This document shows positions 55,781-64,000 of a stretch of 64,000 nucleotides of DNA, piece after piece. The notes beneath the pieces were generated by a model that ran no database searches, had not been told where the DNA came from, and saw only the letters and a program-made list of their open reading frames with translations. The stretch spans positions 186,001 through 250,000 of the forward strand of contig NZ_BMFZ01000005.1 of NCBI RefSeq assembly GCF_014639435.1. The letters are read 5' to 3'. The stretch's first letter is position 1. Every line of letters starts with the position of its first letter. The stretch is from Hafnia psychrotolerans. GTDB lineage: Bacteria; Pseudomonadota; Gammaproteobacteria; Enterobacterales; Enterobacteriaceae. The position numbers and the translations under genes are program-made.

Positions 55781-56467
55781 TCACTTCGCCAGTTTTTTTT
55801 CGATATCATGCAGCAATGTATGCAACATAGCCGCATCGCGCTGCTGTAAAAGTCCCAGTCGTTGATGCAGCCAATCGCCCAGTTTTTGATCGTCAGCCGC
55901 CTCTACGTTAACCAATAACCGGTCAACACGTGAGCGCAATGCGGCCAGTTGCCCTGCTTGCGCATTCCCAGGTAACGCGTTGGATACCTGATTAAGTGAC
56001 GCAAGCTGATAACAGAACACCATCACCGCCTGCCCAAGATTAAGCGAGGGATAATCAGCCACCATAGGGACGCCAGTGAGAATATCCGCCAGAGACAGCT
56101 CTTCATTGGTCAGCCCGGAATCTTCTCGCCCGAACACCAACGCGGCATTACTCACCCACTGGCGTTTTTCTTCCAACTGCCCCAGCAGTTCCACTGGCGT
56201 GCAATAGTAATGAAAGCGTGCGCGGCTGCGTGCGGTCGTAGCGACAGTGAAATCAATATCGGCCAACGCCTCTTCCAGTGTCATGAAGTGCAACGCATGG
56301 TGCAGGATCTCATTGGAACCATGCGCTACCCATCCGGCTTCAGGCTGCAAATGTGCCTGGCTATCCACAATCCGCAGCGACGTAAATCCCATGGTTTTCA
56401 TTGCGCGAGCAGCGGCACCGACATTCTCGGGGCGCGCCGGTGAAACCAAAATAATATGAAGTTGCAT
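55781..56467 (-). CDS. yjtD: YjtD (LasT), SPOUT-type RNA methyltransferase
   Basis: SpoU/TrmH-family methyltransferase close to TrmJ, 228 residues as in E. coli YjtD (LasT). The target RNA is not established. The knotted SAM-binding fold shows SPARPENVGAAARAMKTMGF at the N-terminus, ALVFGREDSGLTNEEL (motif 2) and MVADYPSLNLGQAVMV (motif 3). It lies between thrL and arcA, its usual place, and has a long divergent gap to arcA. Confidence 0.93.
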   Translation of the reverse strand: MQLHIILVSPARPENVGAAARAMKTMGFTSLRIVDSQAHLQPEAGWVAHGSNEILHHALHFMTLEEALADIDFTVATTARSRARFHYYCTPVELLGQLEEKRQWVSNAALVFGREDSGLTNEELSLADILTGVPMVADYPSLNLGQAVMVFCYQLASLNQVSNALPGNAQAGQLAALRSRVDRLLVNVEAADDQKLGDWLHQRLGLLQQRDAAMLHTLLHDIEKKLAK

Positions 56468-57136
56468 GAGTCCCTCGGTAAAGACTTCTGACCGTTATCT
56501 TTCGCTGATGTTAAATGACGTTTATCGTTTGCCAAAACGCAAGGTCAAAAATGATCAATCATTCACATTAGCTTAACAGCAACCAGAACGGATTAGCGTA
56601 ATTTATAGGAAAATAGACATTAACTGACACAAATACAGTGAAACTTAATCAAACACTTCATATATAAAATTAAACCTTATTAATCATAATAATAATTAAT
56701 ATTATTTAACCTAATCCCACTTACTGAAAAGGTGTTTATTCTAAAAGGCTGAATCGTGTTCAAAACTGATGGAATGTGACTTAAGCGTGCATTCTTGTAA
56801 GTGTTTTTCACCAAACTGTTACCGTGCTACAATTGAATTTGATGTATGTCAATAAAGCGTAGTTTTGTTGGGTACTAACATCGGCACTAGCTGTTATATT
56901 GCTGTTAATGAGGTTAGTATAGCCGCCGATTCGATGCCCTTTTGGGAAGACAAAAAGTGGACTTCCTTATCATGCTGGCGACAACGTTAGCGTTTAAAGA
57001 AAGCGCATCAGTAACGCATTTACGTACTTTAGTCATGTAACGAGTGAGATAGCCTAGTTGGCCATCAGCATTCATCGGAATAACAAGGACTTCTGTACTC
57101 CTATTTTCAATTTGTTGGCAATCTTAGGTAGCAATA
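56468..57136. other. Long leader/control region of arcA
   Basis: 669 bases without a convincing gene. The middle (56630-56720) is extremely AT-rich. An FNR-like site lies at 56839-56852. About 40 bases further, an inverted repeat tactaac (56873-56879) / gttagta (56913-56919) encloses ttatatt, a possible -10, and two gctgtta direct repeats 11 bases apart. The E. coli arcA gene also has several promoters and a long untranslated leader. Confidence 0.5.
56839..56852 (+). promoter_or_regulatory. FNR-like site upstream of arcA
   Basis: ttgatgtatgtcaa matches the FNR consensus ttgat-N4-atcaa with a single mismatch. FNR is known to activate arcA under anaerobic conditions in E. coli. It lies 285 bases before the arcA start. 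Confidence 0.65.
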
Positions 57137-57853
57137 ATGCAGACTCCTCACATTCTGATCGTCGAAGACGAGTTAGTGACACGAAATACGTTAAAAAGCA
57201 TTTTCGAAGCAGAAGGCTACATGGTGCATGAAGCTAATGATGGCGCAGAAATGCACCACATTCTTTCCGAAAATGACATCAATTTAGTGATCATGGATAT
57301 CAATTTACCCGGCAAAAATGGCCTGCTGTTGGCGCGTGAATTACGTGAACAAGCCAGTGTAGCCCTGATGTTCCTGACCGGTCGCGATAATGAAGTCGAC
57401 AAAATTTTGGGGCTGGAAATTGGTGCTGATGATTACATCACCAAACCTTTTAACCCGCGCGAACTGACCATCCGTGCACGCAACCTGTTGTCCCGTACTA
57501 TGAATCTGGGCACCACCGGTGAAGAACGCCGTCTGGTTGAAAGCTACAAATTCAACGGTTGGGAACTGGATATTAATAGCCGCTCATTGGTGGGCCCTGC
57601 CGGCGAGCAATACAAATTGCCACGCAGTGAGTTCCGCGCCATGCTGCACTTCTGTGAAAACCCAGGCAAGATTCAAACCCGTGGTGATTTGCTCAAAAAG
57701 ATGACCGGACGCGAACTCAAACCACATGACCGTACTGTCGACGTCACCATCCGTCGAATTCGCAAGCATTTTGAATCCACACCAGATACCCCTGAAATCA
57801 TCGCCACCATTCATGGCGAAGGTTATCGTTTCTGCGGTGATTTAGAAGAATAA
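57137..57853 (+). CDS. arcA: ArcA, redox response regulator
   Basis: OmpR-family regulator phosphorylated by ArcB under low oxygen; represses aerobic metabolism genes. It has 238 residues, as in E. coli. The receiver domain (1-120) has the acidic pair ED at 10-11, phosphorylation site D54 in [10 protein letters not shown], and K in [10 protein letters not shown]. The C-terminal winged helix ends RRIRKHFES...[11 protein letters not shown]. No ArcB is expected nearby. A terminator shared with creA follows. Confidence 0.98.
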   Translation: MQTPHILIVEDELVTRNTLKSIFEAEGYMVHEANDGAEMHHILSENDINLVIMDINLPGKNGLLLARELREQASVALMFLTGRDNEVDKILGLEIGADDYITKPFNPRELTIRARNLLSRTMNLGTTGEERRLVESYKFNGWELDINSRSLVGPAGEQYKLPRSEFRAMLHFCENPGKIQTRGDLLKKMTGRELKPHDRTVDVTIRRIRKHFESTPDTPEIIATIHGEGYRFCGDLEE

Positions 57854-57885
57854 GCAGCAGGTTGCCAACCCTTCTGCTGCAATAT

Positions 57886-57925
57886 GTAAAAGTAAAGGCC
57901 AGCGTTTACTGGCCTTTACTTTTAC
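57886..57925. terminator. Bidirectional terminator between arcA and creA
   Basis: aagtaaaggccag (57890-57902) pairs perfectly with ctggcctttactt (57909-57921) around a six-base loop, with T-rich sequence on the arcA side and A/T-rich on the other. Confidence 0.85.
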
Positions 57926-57970
57926 CATCGACAGGAAACTGTCGTTTACAGAACGAGAACGTCGAGAGAA

Positions 57971-58447
57971 TTAGCGAGCACCCCACGGAATAATTGGCAC
58001 CGCGCTCAGGGCATTTTTTGGAGAGCCATCAACGACTTTATCCGAATAGCTAAGATAGATAAGCGCATTGCGTTTATCATCATAGAAACGCACGACCTGC
58101 AATTTTTTGAACACCAGAGAGGTACGTTTCTGGAAAACGACAGTCCCTTTATCCTTCCCTTGCTTTATTTTATCACTCAGTTCGATTGGCCCCACTTGCT
58201 GGCAGGAAATCGCCGCATCAGAGGTATCCTCGGCCAGACCTAGCCCGCCTTTTATTCCACCGGTTTTAGCGCGACTGATATAACAGGTTACATTTTTAAT
58301 ATCAGGATCATCAAAAGCTTCCACCACAATTTTGTGGTCCGGCCCAAACAGTTTAAATACCGTATCGACAGAGCCTATCTGTTCGGCAAGCGCTGAATGA
58401 CTACAAACGAAAAGCAGTCCAAACACCAAAATACAACATTTTTTCAT
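57971..58447 (-). CDS. creA: CreA family periplasmic protein
   Basis: A 158-residue exported protein of unknown function (E. coli 157). The signal peptide [21 protein letters not shown] is followed by [19 protein letters not shown], the conserved core. ATG 58447 is chosen over the adjacent TTG because ggag is seven bases away. In E. coli creA heads creABCD, with the CreBC two-component system. Here creB, creC and creD are absent and creA lies between arcA and rob, so its role is not tied to CreBC. Confidence 0.94.
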   Translation of the reverse strand: MKKCCILVFGLLFVCSHSALAEQIGSVDTVFKLFGPDHKIVVEAFDDPDIKNVTCYISRAKTGGIKGGLGLAEDTSDAAISCQQVGPIELSDKIKQGKDKGTVVFQKRTSLVFKKLQVVRFYDDKRNALIYLSYSDKVVDGSPKNALSAVPIIPWGAR

Positions 58448-58655
58448 CAAGTTACTCCGTGTCAGCTGACCGACGTTGATTGTGTTAAAAACAGATTAAA
58501 AGAAGCCAGTGCTCAAAAATTAAGAATCCAATCACCAGTAATATCCACGAATAGCACAGATAGCCAAAAAATACTTAAGAAGTCTTAAGCTTAAAAAGTT
58601 GCTATTATGCGGCGTCACATTCTGTGCATTTATCTTAGTTCAACGAGGACGATCT

Positions 58656-59522
58656 ATGGATCAAGCAGGAATCATTCGTGATCTTCTCAGCTGGTTAGAA
58701 ACACACCTGGACCAGCCGTTATCACTCGACCACGTCGCAGCCAAAGCCGGTTATTCTAAATGGCACCTGCAGCGGATGTTTAAGGATGTCACCAGTAACG
58801 CGATTGGTGCTTATATCCGTGCCCGGCGATTGTCAAAGGCCGCCGTCGCTTTACGGCTGACCAGTCGCCCGATTTTAGATATCGCTCTGCAATATCGTTT
58901 TGATTCTCAGCAGACGTTTACCCGTGCTTTCAAAAAACAGTTTGCACAGACTCCAGCCTTGTACCGCCGCTCTGAAGATTGGCACTCCTTTGGGATTTGC
59001 CCACCAATACGCCTTGGTGCCTTCATTTTGCCACAGCCAGAGTTTATATCGCTGCCTCAACAGAATCTCATTGGCATAACGCAAAGCTACTCCTGCACCC
59101 TGGAACAAATTTCAACCTACCGTAATGAAATGCGTCTGCACTTCTGGCGTCAGTACATTGGTGAAGCCAAAACGCTACCACCATTGCTGTATGGGTTGCA
59201 TCACTCCCGCCCAAGTCAGGAAAAAGACGACGAGCAGGAAGTACTGTACACCACGGCGATTGAGCCCAATCACTTACCAGAAAATGTGGAAGGTCAGCCA
59301 ATTGTGGTGCAGGAAGGTGAATATGCCATGTTCCATTACAAAGGGTCGCCGGAACGGCTGCAAGAATTCATTCTGACGTTATACGGAACCTGCCTGCCAA
59401 CGTTAAAAATGACGCGTAGAAAGGGACAAGATATCGAGCGTTTCTATACCAGAGACAAGGTGCCAAGCGTGACACCACCTGTTGAAATAGAATGTGATTA
59501 CCTTATCCCTATTCGTCGCTAA
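58656..59522 (+). CDS. rob: Rob, AraC-family regulator
   Basis: MarA/SoxS-like activator of efflux, stress and membrane genes. It has 288 residues (E. coli 289). The N-terminal AraC DNA-binding domain has two helix-turn-helices (SLDHVAAKAGYSKWHLQRMFK and RPILDIALQYRFDSQQTFTRAF) and is almost identical to E. coli. The C-terminal GyrI-like ligand domain (120-288) binds bile salts and fatty acids in E. coli. The start ATG at 58656 fits the conserved MDQAGIIRDLL and has gagga upstream; a longer frame from 58599 is rejected. Confidence 0.97.
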   Translation: MDQAGIIRDLLSWLETHLDQPLSLDHVAAKAGYSKWHLQRMFKDVTSNAIGAYIRARRLSKAAVALRLTSRPILDIALQYRFDSQQTFTRAFKKQFAQTPALYRRSEDWHSFGICPPIRLGAFILPQPEFISLPQQNLIGITQSYSCTLEQISTYRNEMRLHFWRQYIGEAKTLPPLLYGLHHSRPSQEKDDEQEVLYTTAIEPNHLPENVEGQPIVVQEGEYAMFHYKGSPERLQEFILTLYGTCLPTLKMTRRKGQDIERFYTRDKVPSVTPPVEIECDYLIPIRR

Positions 59523-59546
59523 CCCACCGACATAAAGCTGTCGTGA

Positions 59547-60194
59547 TTAACGCTGCTGCTCATCTAATGCGGGCTGATCAAGATGTGATATATCGCCCGC
59601 AGTTTCGACTATCCATCCCGATGCCAGCCACGCGCTTTCCTGATGATCGACTCGCGAGATAGAGCAGTTACGCAAACGCAAACGACGCTCTGCATAAGGA
59701 GCCAGTCCAAGGATGGTGCTGATAAGACATCCCAGCGCAATGCCATGACTGACCAGCAAAGGCTTACTGCCTGCGGGTAAATCGAGACAGCAGTCCAGCG
59801 CTAACCGCATGCGCAAAGCCAATTCTGTCATGCTCTCCCCCTGAGGAATCCGCCCGTCAGGGGTGCCGTCGACCATCTGTTTGCGCCAGACTTCCTCTTC
59901 AGCGCTGAGCGTGTCCAGCTCGCGCGCTTCCAACACTCCCATATGCAACTCACGCAGCCGCGGTTCAACGTTGACCTCACAACCGCAGACGTCAGCGATA
60001 ATTTGCGCCGTGGCACGAGTCCGACCTAGGTCGCTGGCAATCACATGCGTGATACCTTCATGACGAACGCGTTCCGCCACTTGCTGCGCCTGAAAAATGC
60101 CTTTTGGCGTTAGCGGGCTGTCAGACTGCCCCTGAATCTTACGAGCTGCATTCCATTCGGTTTCGCCATGACGGACGAGATATACCTGTAACAT
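59547..60194 (-). CDS. gpmB: GpmB (YtjC), phosphoglycerate mutase-like phosphatase
   Basis: Histidine-phosphatase superfamily protein, 215 residues as in E. coli GpmB. The phosphohistidine motif VRHGETEWN is at 8-16 and the second histidine in VSHGIALG. It is annotated as a phosphoglycerate mutase, but many relatives are phosphatases and the true substrate is uncertain. It is divergent from yjjX, 51 bases away, so promoters overlap. Confidence 0.93.
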   Translation of the reverse strand: MLQVYLVRHGETEWNAARKIQGQSDSPLTPKGIFQAQQVAERVRHEGITHVIASDLGRTRATAQIIADVCGCEVNVEPRLRELHMGVLEARELDTLSAEEEVWRKQMVDGTPDGRIPQGESMTELALRMRLALDCCLDLPAGSKPLLVSHGIALGCLISTILGLAPYAERRLRLRNCSISRVDHQESAWLASGWIVETAGDISHLDQPALDEQQR

Positions 60195-60245
60195 GAGTGT
60201 TTTCCGTTATACTGCGTGAAATTTGCTAAAGGATGCTAAAACTCT

Positions 60246-60779
60246 ATGTACCACGTTGTCGCTGCTACCACTAATCCGGCAAAGATCAAAGCTATCGCAA
60301 TGGCTTTTGAGGACATTTTTGGCGCTGATGCATTCCGTATCGAAGGCGTTGACGTCGATAGTGGCGTTCCCAACCAGCCTATCGGCAGCAGCGAAACCCG
60401 AACGGGCGCAAGACACCGGGTTATCGGTGCGCGCCAGGTTCGCCCTGAAGCCGACTTTTGGGTCGGCGTTGAGGCCGGTATCGAAGACAATATGACATTC
60501 GCCTGGATGGTCATTGAAAACATGCATCAACGCGGAGAATCACGTTCTGCCAGCCTGATGCTGCCTGAAACTATATTACAAGAGATCAATCAAGGCAGCG
60601 AATTGGGCGATGAAATGGATAAATTGACCGGAATTAATGAAGTGAAGCGAAAAGGCGGCGCCATCGGGATATTTACAGCCGGTAAACTCAGTCGAACCAG
60701 CGTCTACCATCAGGCATTGGTTTTAGCCTTAGCGCCCTTCCATAACGCCATCTACCAGGCTCGAGCTCAAACGCATTGA
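60246..60779 (+). CDS. yjjX: YjjX, ITPase/XTPase
   Basis: Non-canonical purine nucleoside triphosphatase that removes ITP and XTP from the pool. It has 177 residues (E. coli 170). Conserved blocks are [25 protein letters not shown] and [20 protein letters not shown]. It is convergent with trpR, 14 bases apart, with no obvious terminator between them. Confidence 0.94.
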   Translation: MYHVVAATTNPAKIKAIAMAFEDIFGADAFRIEGVDVDSGVPNQPIGSSETRTGARHRVIGARQVRPEADFWVGVEAGIEDNMTFAWMVIENMHQRGESRSASLMLPETILQEINQGSELGDEMDKLTGINEVKRKGGAIGIFTAGKLSRTSVYHQALVLALAPFHNAIYQARAQTH

Positions 60780-60793
60780 AGCAGAGATCATGA

Positions 60794-61126
60794 CTATGTC
60801 TCTGACCCCTTAAGAAGTTGTGTATCAAGCCAGGTTTTCAGTCTGGGAGATGCCGTTTTCAATCCATTCGAACCACGGGTGATGGTTGCAATTCCGGCTC
60901 CCAGCTGATTTTTCAACTCGCGCTGACTCAACGTACCCCGCATCAATTCCTCAATGATCTTCACTCTTGTCCCTAATGCTGCGCGCTCATCAGGGGTCAG
61001 CAGCAGTTGCAGCAAATCCTGTTGGAGATTTTCAGCAAAAGCTTGTTGTAACAGCGCCATAAAGCGCTGCCAGTCCTCATTGCCTTGTTGGGAAAGAGCG
61101 GGGTCGGTTAACAATATTCGTGTCAT
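60794..61126 (-). CDS. trpR: TrpR, tryptophan repressor
   Basis: Represses trp, aroH and its own gene when tryptophan is bound. It has 110 residues (E. coli 108). The helix-turn-helix [24 protein letters not shown] is conserved, along with [19 protein letters not shown]. The distance from the start to the conserved Trp19 equals E. coli, which supports the ATG at 61126, although no ribosome site is seen. An operator-like palindrome lies 13 bases upstream. Confidence 0.96.
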   Translation of the reverse strand: MTRILLTDPALSQQGNEDWQRFMALLQQAFAENLQQDLLQLLLTPDERAALGTRVKIIEELMRGTLSQRELKNQLGAGIATITRGSNGLKTASPRLKTWLDTQLLKGSET

Positions 61127-61138
61127 ATTATGGCTGCC

Positions 61139-61156
61139 ATACTATTAAACTAGTAC
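61139..61156 (-). promoter_or_regulatory. TrpR operator (autoregulation)
   Basis: The minus strand reads gtactagtttaatagtat, close to the TrpR operator core gtactagttaactagtac: the left half gtactagtt is exact. A possible promoter overlaps it (ttactg 61184-61189, 18 bases, tatgct 61160-61165), so bound repressor would cover the start of transcription. Confidence 0.65.
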
Positions 61157-61181
61157 AGCAGCATAGCATAAGTCCTAAAAA

Positions 61182-63110
61182 TCAGTAACGCCTCTGCCAC
61201 TCTGCATCGGTCAACACTTTGGCGGGCTGATGTAAAAAGTAGCGATAAAATACATCATATGCCAACACATTTTTAACATATCTGCGTGTTTCAGAAAAAG
61301 GGATACTTTCGATAAAAGCGACGGCATCGATACGCCCACCGCTGTTACTCAACCAAGTATTTACCCGGGAAGGGCCGGCGTTGTAGGCAGCGCTGGAAAG
61401 AATACGGTTACGACCAAACTGTTGGTAAACGTACTCCAGATAATGGGTGCCAATGTTGATATTCATCTGTGGGTCCAACAGCTGCCCAGGGCCGCTGTAA
61501 CCGGCAATGCCGAACATCTGCACAGTATGTTGTGCCGTAGCTGGCATCACCTGCATCAAACCCGCAGCGCCAACCGGTGAACGCGCCTCTGGGTTCCAGG
61601 CACTTTCCTGACGGGCAATGGCCATCGCATAGCTCTGCGTAATGCCTTTGTCGTTGGTTGCCTGTCGGAATTCCGGCGACCATGCCAACGGGAAGCGCTC
61701 TTCCAAATAATTCCACAGTTTACCGGCAATGGTGGCCTGCACACTGAGATCGGCCCACTTTTGATTAAAAGCGTAACGTGCCAGCGCAGTTTGCTGCTCC
61801 TTGCTGCGGCTCAGTACCAGATAGGTCCATTCAGTGCGCGCCAGATTATCCATATGCCAGTACATCAGCTCACGAACTCGAGCAATCTCTGGCAGCTTCG
61901 CCATGTCGGCATCCGGTTTAGCCGCCACGGAGACCTGAATCGGATACGCCACGCCGAGTTTTTGCGCGGCGGCCATCGGATAGAACCCACGTCCCTGCAT
62001 CAGCTTGCGCAAAATCGCTTCGCTCTGGGTACGCTTACCTTGATCGAGAAGTACCGATGCCTCCCAGTAGCGCCATTCATCTTCCTGTTGCGCGTCAGGC
62101 GTTAAACGGTCCATCCACTGACTCAACCCATGACGGTCACCTGCGGCTAGCGCCATACGGATGCGGCGCTCAACCAGCGAGGTAGAGTGGCTGCGGAGAA
62201 TAACGTTATCACGCCAGTTAGCCTGTTCCGGTGTAGCGTCACTGCCCATCAGGCGCCATGCGACCGTCTCTTCCAGTTCCAGCCGGTCACTGTCACTCAT
62301 TTTCTGTAAGCGAGCCAGCACCGGTAGCATAGCGCGGGCGTTATCAAGATCATCGCGAGCAATGCGGGTAAAGGCAATACTCACTACATTTCGGGTGAAG
62401 TCGGTCGGCCCTACGGTGCGGGCGAAACTTTCAATACTGTTGGGATCTTTTTGCAGCGCCAGCAATGCGTCACGCATCGTCTGATAATCTGGCGGCAGTT
62501 GCTTGGCGAGGAAGTTTACCAGATTGGTGTTGCCCTCTTTCATCGCCAGACCGATGCGTTGCAGTGTTGTCAGCGCGGTTTGATTGCCCGCCTGCTGCCA
62601 AACGGTGAACAGTTTGTCACAGGTACCCGGCAAAGATTTGCCTGTCAGCCAGATGTCTTTGGTTGCATCCATGGCGACTTTCTGCTGGCCGGTGGCCCAT
62701 TTTGCATAGTAATAATTACAGCGCGCCGCAACCGGCTTGGGTGCCTGCGGGCTGAAGGAGAGCAAACCCGTCCAATCTTGGCGGGTTGCCAACTCATTAA
62801 CAAAACGCGAAGGCAGCGAACGCGCCGGTGGCAGAGTGGGATGCGTTTTGATGAAATCATTCACTTGCTTTGATGTGACAATACTCAGATTCTGCGTCAG
62901 TTGACGATATTCGAGATAGGGATAAAGCGGGTAGTCCTCAAGGGTGGGCATCAATTGGTTAACCGTATCCATCTGGTTGTTGTCCCAGGCCTGCTTGATT
63001 TGCATATAGCGCTGACGCTGCCCGTCTAAAGAATCAGCGTTTACCGCACTGGATGCGGTTATCAACAACATGCCCACAGCCAGAAAATGCCATTTGTCCA
63101 CCTTGACCAT
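61182..63110 (-). CDS. slt: Slt (Slt70), soluble lytic murein transglycosylase
   Basis: Periplasmic enzyme that cuts peptidoglycan with formation of 1,6-anhydro ends. It has 642 residues (E. coli 645). A signal peptide ends near SSAVNA (about 25). A long alpha-superhelical U and L domain (to about 450) carries a C-terminal lysozyme-like domain whose catalytic Glu is in AIARQESAWNPEA, with GAAGLMQVMPATA and YNAGPSRV as the other family blocks. aggtaag precedes the ATG. It is upstream of trpR, as in E. coli. Confidence 0.97.
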   Translation of the reverse strand: MVKVDKWHFLAVGMLLITASSAVNADSLDGQRQRYMQIKQAWDNNQMDTVNQLMPTLEDYPLYPYLEYRQLTQNLSIVTSKQVNDFIKTHPTLPPARSLPSRFVNELATRQDWTGLLSFSPQAPKPVAARCNYYYAKWATGQQKVAMDATKDIWLTGKSLPGTCDKLFTVWQQAGNQTALTTLQRIGLAMKEGNTNLVNFLAKQLPPDYQTMRDALLALQKDPNSIESFARTVGPTDFTRNVVSIAFTRIARDDLDNARAMLPVLARLQKMSDSDRLELEETVAWRLMGSDATPEQANWRDNVILRSHSTSLVERRIRMALAAGDRHGLSQWMDRLTPDAQQEDEWRYWEASVLLDQGKRTQSEAILRKLMQGRGFYPMAAAQKLGVAYPIQVSVAAKPDADMAKLPEIARVRELMYWHMDNLARTEWTYLVLSRSKEQQTALARYAFNQKWADLSVQATIAGKLWNYLEERFPLAWSPEFRQATNDKGITQSYAMAIARQESAWNPEARSPVGAAGLMQVMPATAQHTVQMFGIAGYSGPGQLLDPQMNINIGTHYLEYVYQQFGRNRILSSAAYNAGPSRVNTWLSNSGGRIDAVAFIESIPFSETRRYVKNVLAYDVFYRYFLHQPAKVLTDAEWQRRY

Positions 63111-63641
63111 ACTTACCTTTATCCTCGTTGATTGTAGAGCTCACTACCCGATACTGCGCCACAGTGGTGTCCCCAATGGGATATACATGCCGTCCGCTAT
63201 GCCCAGATACCTTCTACGCTAATTGATTCATTTCTAAAATTGAAGCCATGTACTCAAGGCATCACAAACTTTACACAGTGTGGTGCAATGTCAATGGAGA
63301 TACCAGACGACAAGCATTTTAAATGTTGTCATTCGCAGACCCGTTATGCGCCAGACTTGTTTCATTTCGTCCCTGATCACGTTCATTTTGTCCCAACAGG
63401 TTCACACCTCGTTTACATTCCGACCACGGCTCTTTATATCTTTACCCAAGGTATTTTCCGCGACCACGACGTTTACACAGCATCTGCACCGACGTGGCTT
63501 GCCTTTTTTTAGCGGAAAACCGCCTCATCGCATCAGGTTTATTCATAAACAACGAGGCTTTTTTCTCTACTCTTTTTCACTTCATGGATGACCTGAATAA
63601 GTCGGAGAAAAGTAAAGCCCATAGAAAATAGGTAGATTGAA
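63111..63641. other. Gene-free region between slt and the RcsA-like gene
   Basis: 531 bases. Reading frames on the plus strand (63240-63512 and 63280-63591) start with TTG or GTG, lack ribosome sites and show no recognisable features, so they are not called. A tandem repeat lies at 63361-63394. The last 130 bases are AT-rich and should carry the promoter of the RcsA-like gene. No RcsAB box is seen. Confidence 0.45.
63361..63394. repeat. Two 13-base direct repeats, 21 bases apart
   Basis: ttcatttcgtccc (63361-63373) and ttcattttgtccc (63382-63394) are identical at 12 of 13 positions. The start-to-start distance of 21 bases is two helical turns, as for a pair of binding sites on one DNA face. 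The factor is unknown. It lies about 250 bases before the RcsA-like start. Confidence 0.5.
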
Positions 63642-64000
63642 ATGTCGTCGCTCATTGTGGACAATTGTCACTACACACAGCTGGCATTGCAGTGTCTTTT
63701 GCAGAATAATGGAATGAAAAATAAAGATATTATTTCTCTCACTGACATTAACCAACTGCAAACAGCATGCAATGATCTTTCTCCGGATATGATCTTCATC
63801 AATGAAGACAGTTTCACCTATGCCCCCCTCATCGGTGAAGCGTTACGCGGCGTGATAAACAGCCATCCTAAGACGCTATTTTTCATTTTTATCTCCAAAG
63901 AAAACCTTAATTATCAAAATTATATTCCAATCCGCAATAACATTATTATTTTATCAAAATCCATCCGGACACAGCTGGTCTGTCGTCTGATTAAACATAA
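63642..64000 (+). CDS. RcsA-like LuxR-family regulator (N-terminal part, truncated by window end)
   Basis: An open frame from ATG 63642 runs without stop to the window end (119 complete codons). The protein matches the N-terminal half of RcsA: MSxxIxDxCxYT at the start, an IFINEDSF block (RcsA VFINEDCF), SHPKTLFFIF (RcsA QHPNTLFIVF) and ILSKSIR (RcsA ISSKSIK). RcsA pairs with RcsB at RcsAB boxes to activate capsule genes. The LuxR-type helix-turn-helix should lie beyond the window. The ribosome site (aggtag) is modest. It could be rcsA itself or a paralogue; in E. coli rcsA is elsewhere. Confidence 0.8.
   Translation, partial: MSSLIVDNCHYTQLALQCLLQNNGMKNKDIISLTDINQLQTACNDLSPDMIFINEDSFTYAPLIGEALRGVINSHPKTLFFIFISKENLNYQNYIPIRNNIIILSKSIRTQLVCRLIKH

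Noticed and set aside
63240-63591. Two overlapping small frames between slt and the RcsA-like gene
   Set aside because: They start with TTG or GTG without ribosome sites and show no recognisable sequence.
63500-63641. RcsAB box before the RcsA-like gene
   Set aside because: No sequence close to taagaatattcctta is present within the window upstream of the start.

Overview
This window is the conserved 'minute 99 to minute 1.6' block of an enterobacterial chromosome, read in the opposite orientation to the usual E. coli K-12 map. Gene order from left to right is sgrS/sgrT-sgrR-thiBPQ-yabI-polB-rapA-rluA-djlA-lptD-surA-pdxA-rsmA-apaG-apaH-folA-yjjB-yjjP-(LysE exporter)-kefC-kefF-carB-carA-dapB-(SMP-30 lactonase)-ispH-fkpB-lspA-ileS-ribF-rpsT-nhaR-nhaA-dnaJ-dnaK-satP-(MFS)-mog-talB-yaaA-thrC-thrB-thrA-thrL-yjtD-arcA-creA-rob-gpmB-yjjX-trpR-slt-(rcsA-like, cut by the window end). 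Proteins align with E. coli families almost end to end. The missing pieces (no araBADC, no cai/fix cluster, no rihC, no creBCD) and a dispersed palindromic repeat of Yersinia/Serratia/Rahnella type point to Enterobacterales outside Escherichia, probably Yersiniaceae. The genus is an inference and is not settled by the sequence.

Region by region. 1-5.7 kb: sugar-phosphate stress (SgrS sRNA with the SgrT peptide, SgrR) and the thiamine ABC transporter under a TPP riboswitch whose P3 arm carries an unusual long palindromic insert. 5.7-13 kb: DedA protein, DNA polymerase II, RNA polymerase recycling ATPase RapA, pseudouridine synthase RluA. 13-21 kb: DjlA, then the long outer-membrane/vitamin B6/ribosome/ApaH operon lptD-surA-pdxA-rsmA-apaG-apaH, with a dispersed repeat between rsmA and apaG. 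21-26 kb: folA, the split ThrE-type exporter YjjPB, a divergent LysE-family exporter, and the KefFC potassium efflux pair. 26-34 kb: carbamoyl-phosphate synthase carAB, dapB, a lone SMP-30 lactonase, ispH. 34-46 kb: fkpB-lspA-ileS-ribF, rpsT, nhaAR, dnaKJ, satP. 46-55.6 kb: an MHS-type transporter, mog, talB, yaaA and the attenuated thrLABC operon. 55.8-64 kb: yjtD, arcA, creA, rob, gpmB, yjjX, trpR, slt and the start of an RcsA-like LuxR-type regulator.

I see no rRNA, tRNA, CRISPR, insertion sequence, prophage or obvious pseudogene. Most of the window is core genome. The points of interest are in the non-coding DNA (riboswitch insert, dispersed repeats, tandem repeats before the RcsA-like gene), in start-codon use (TTG for thiB, carA and rpsT, GTG for nhaA, possibly ATT for polB), and in a few accessory genes inserted at conserved junctions. 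I found no clear undescribed multi-gene system.
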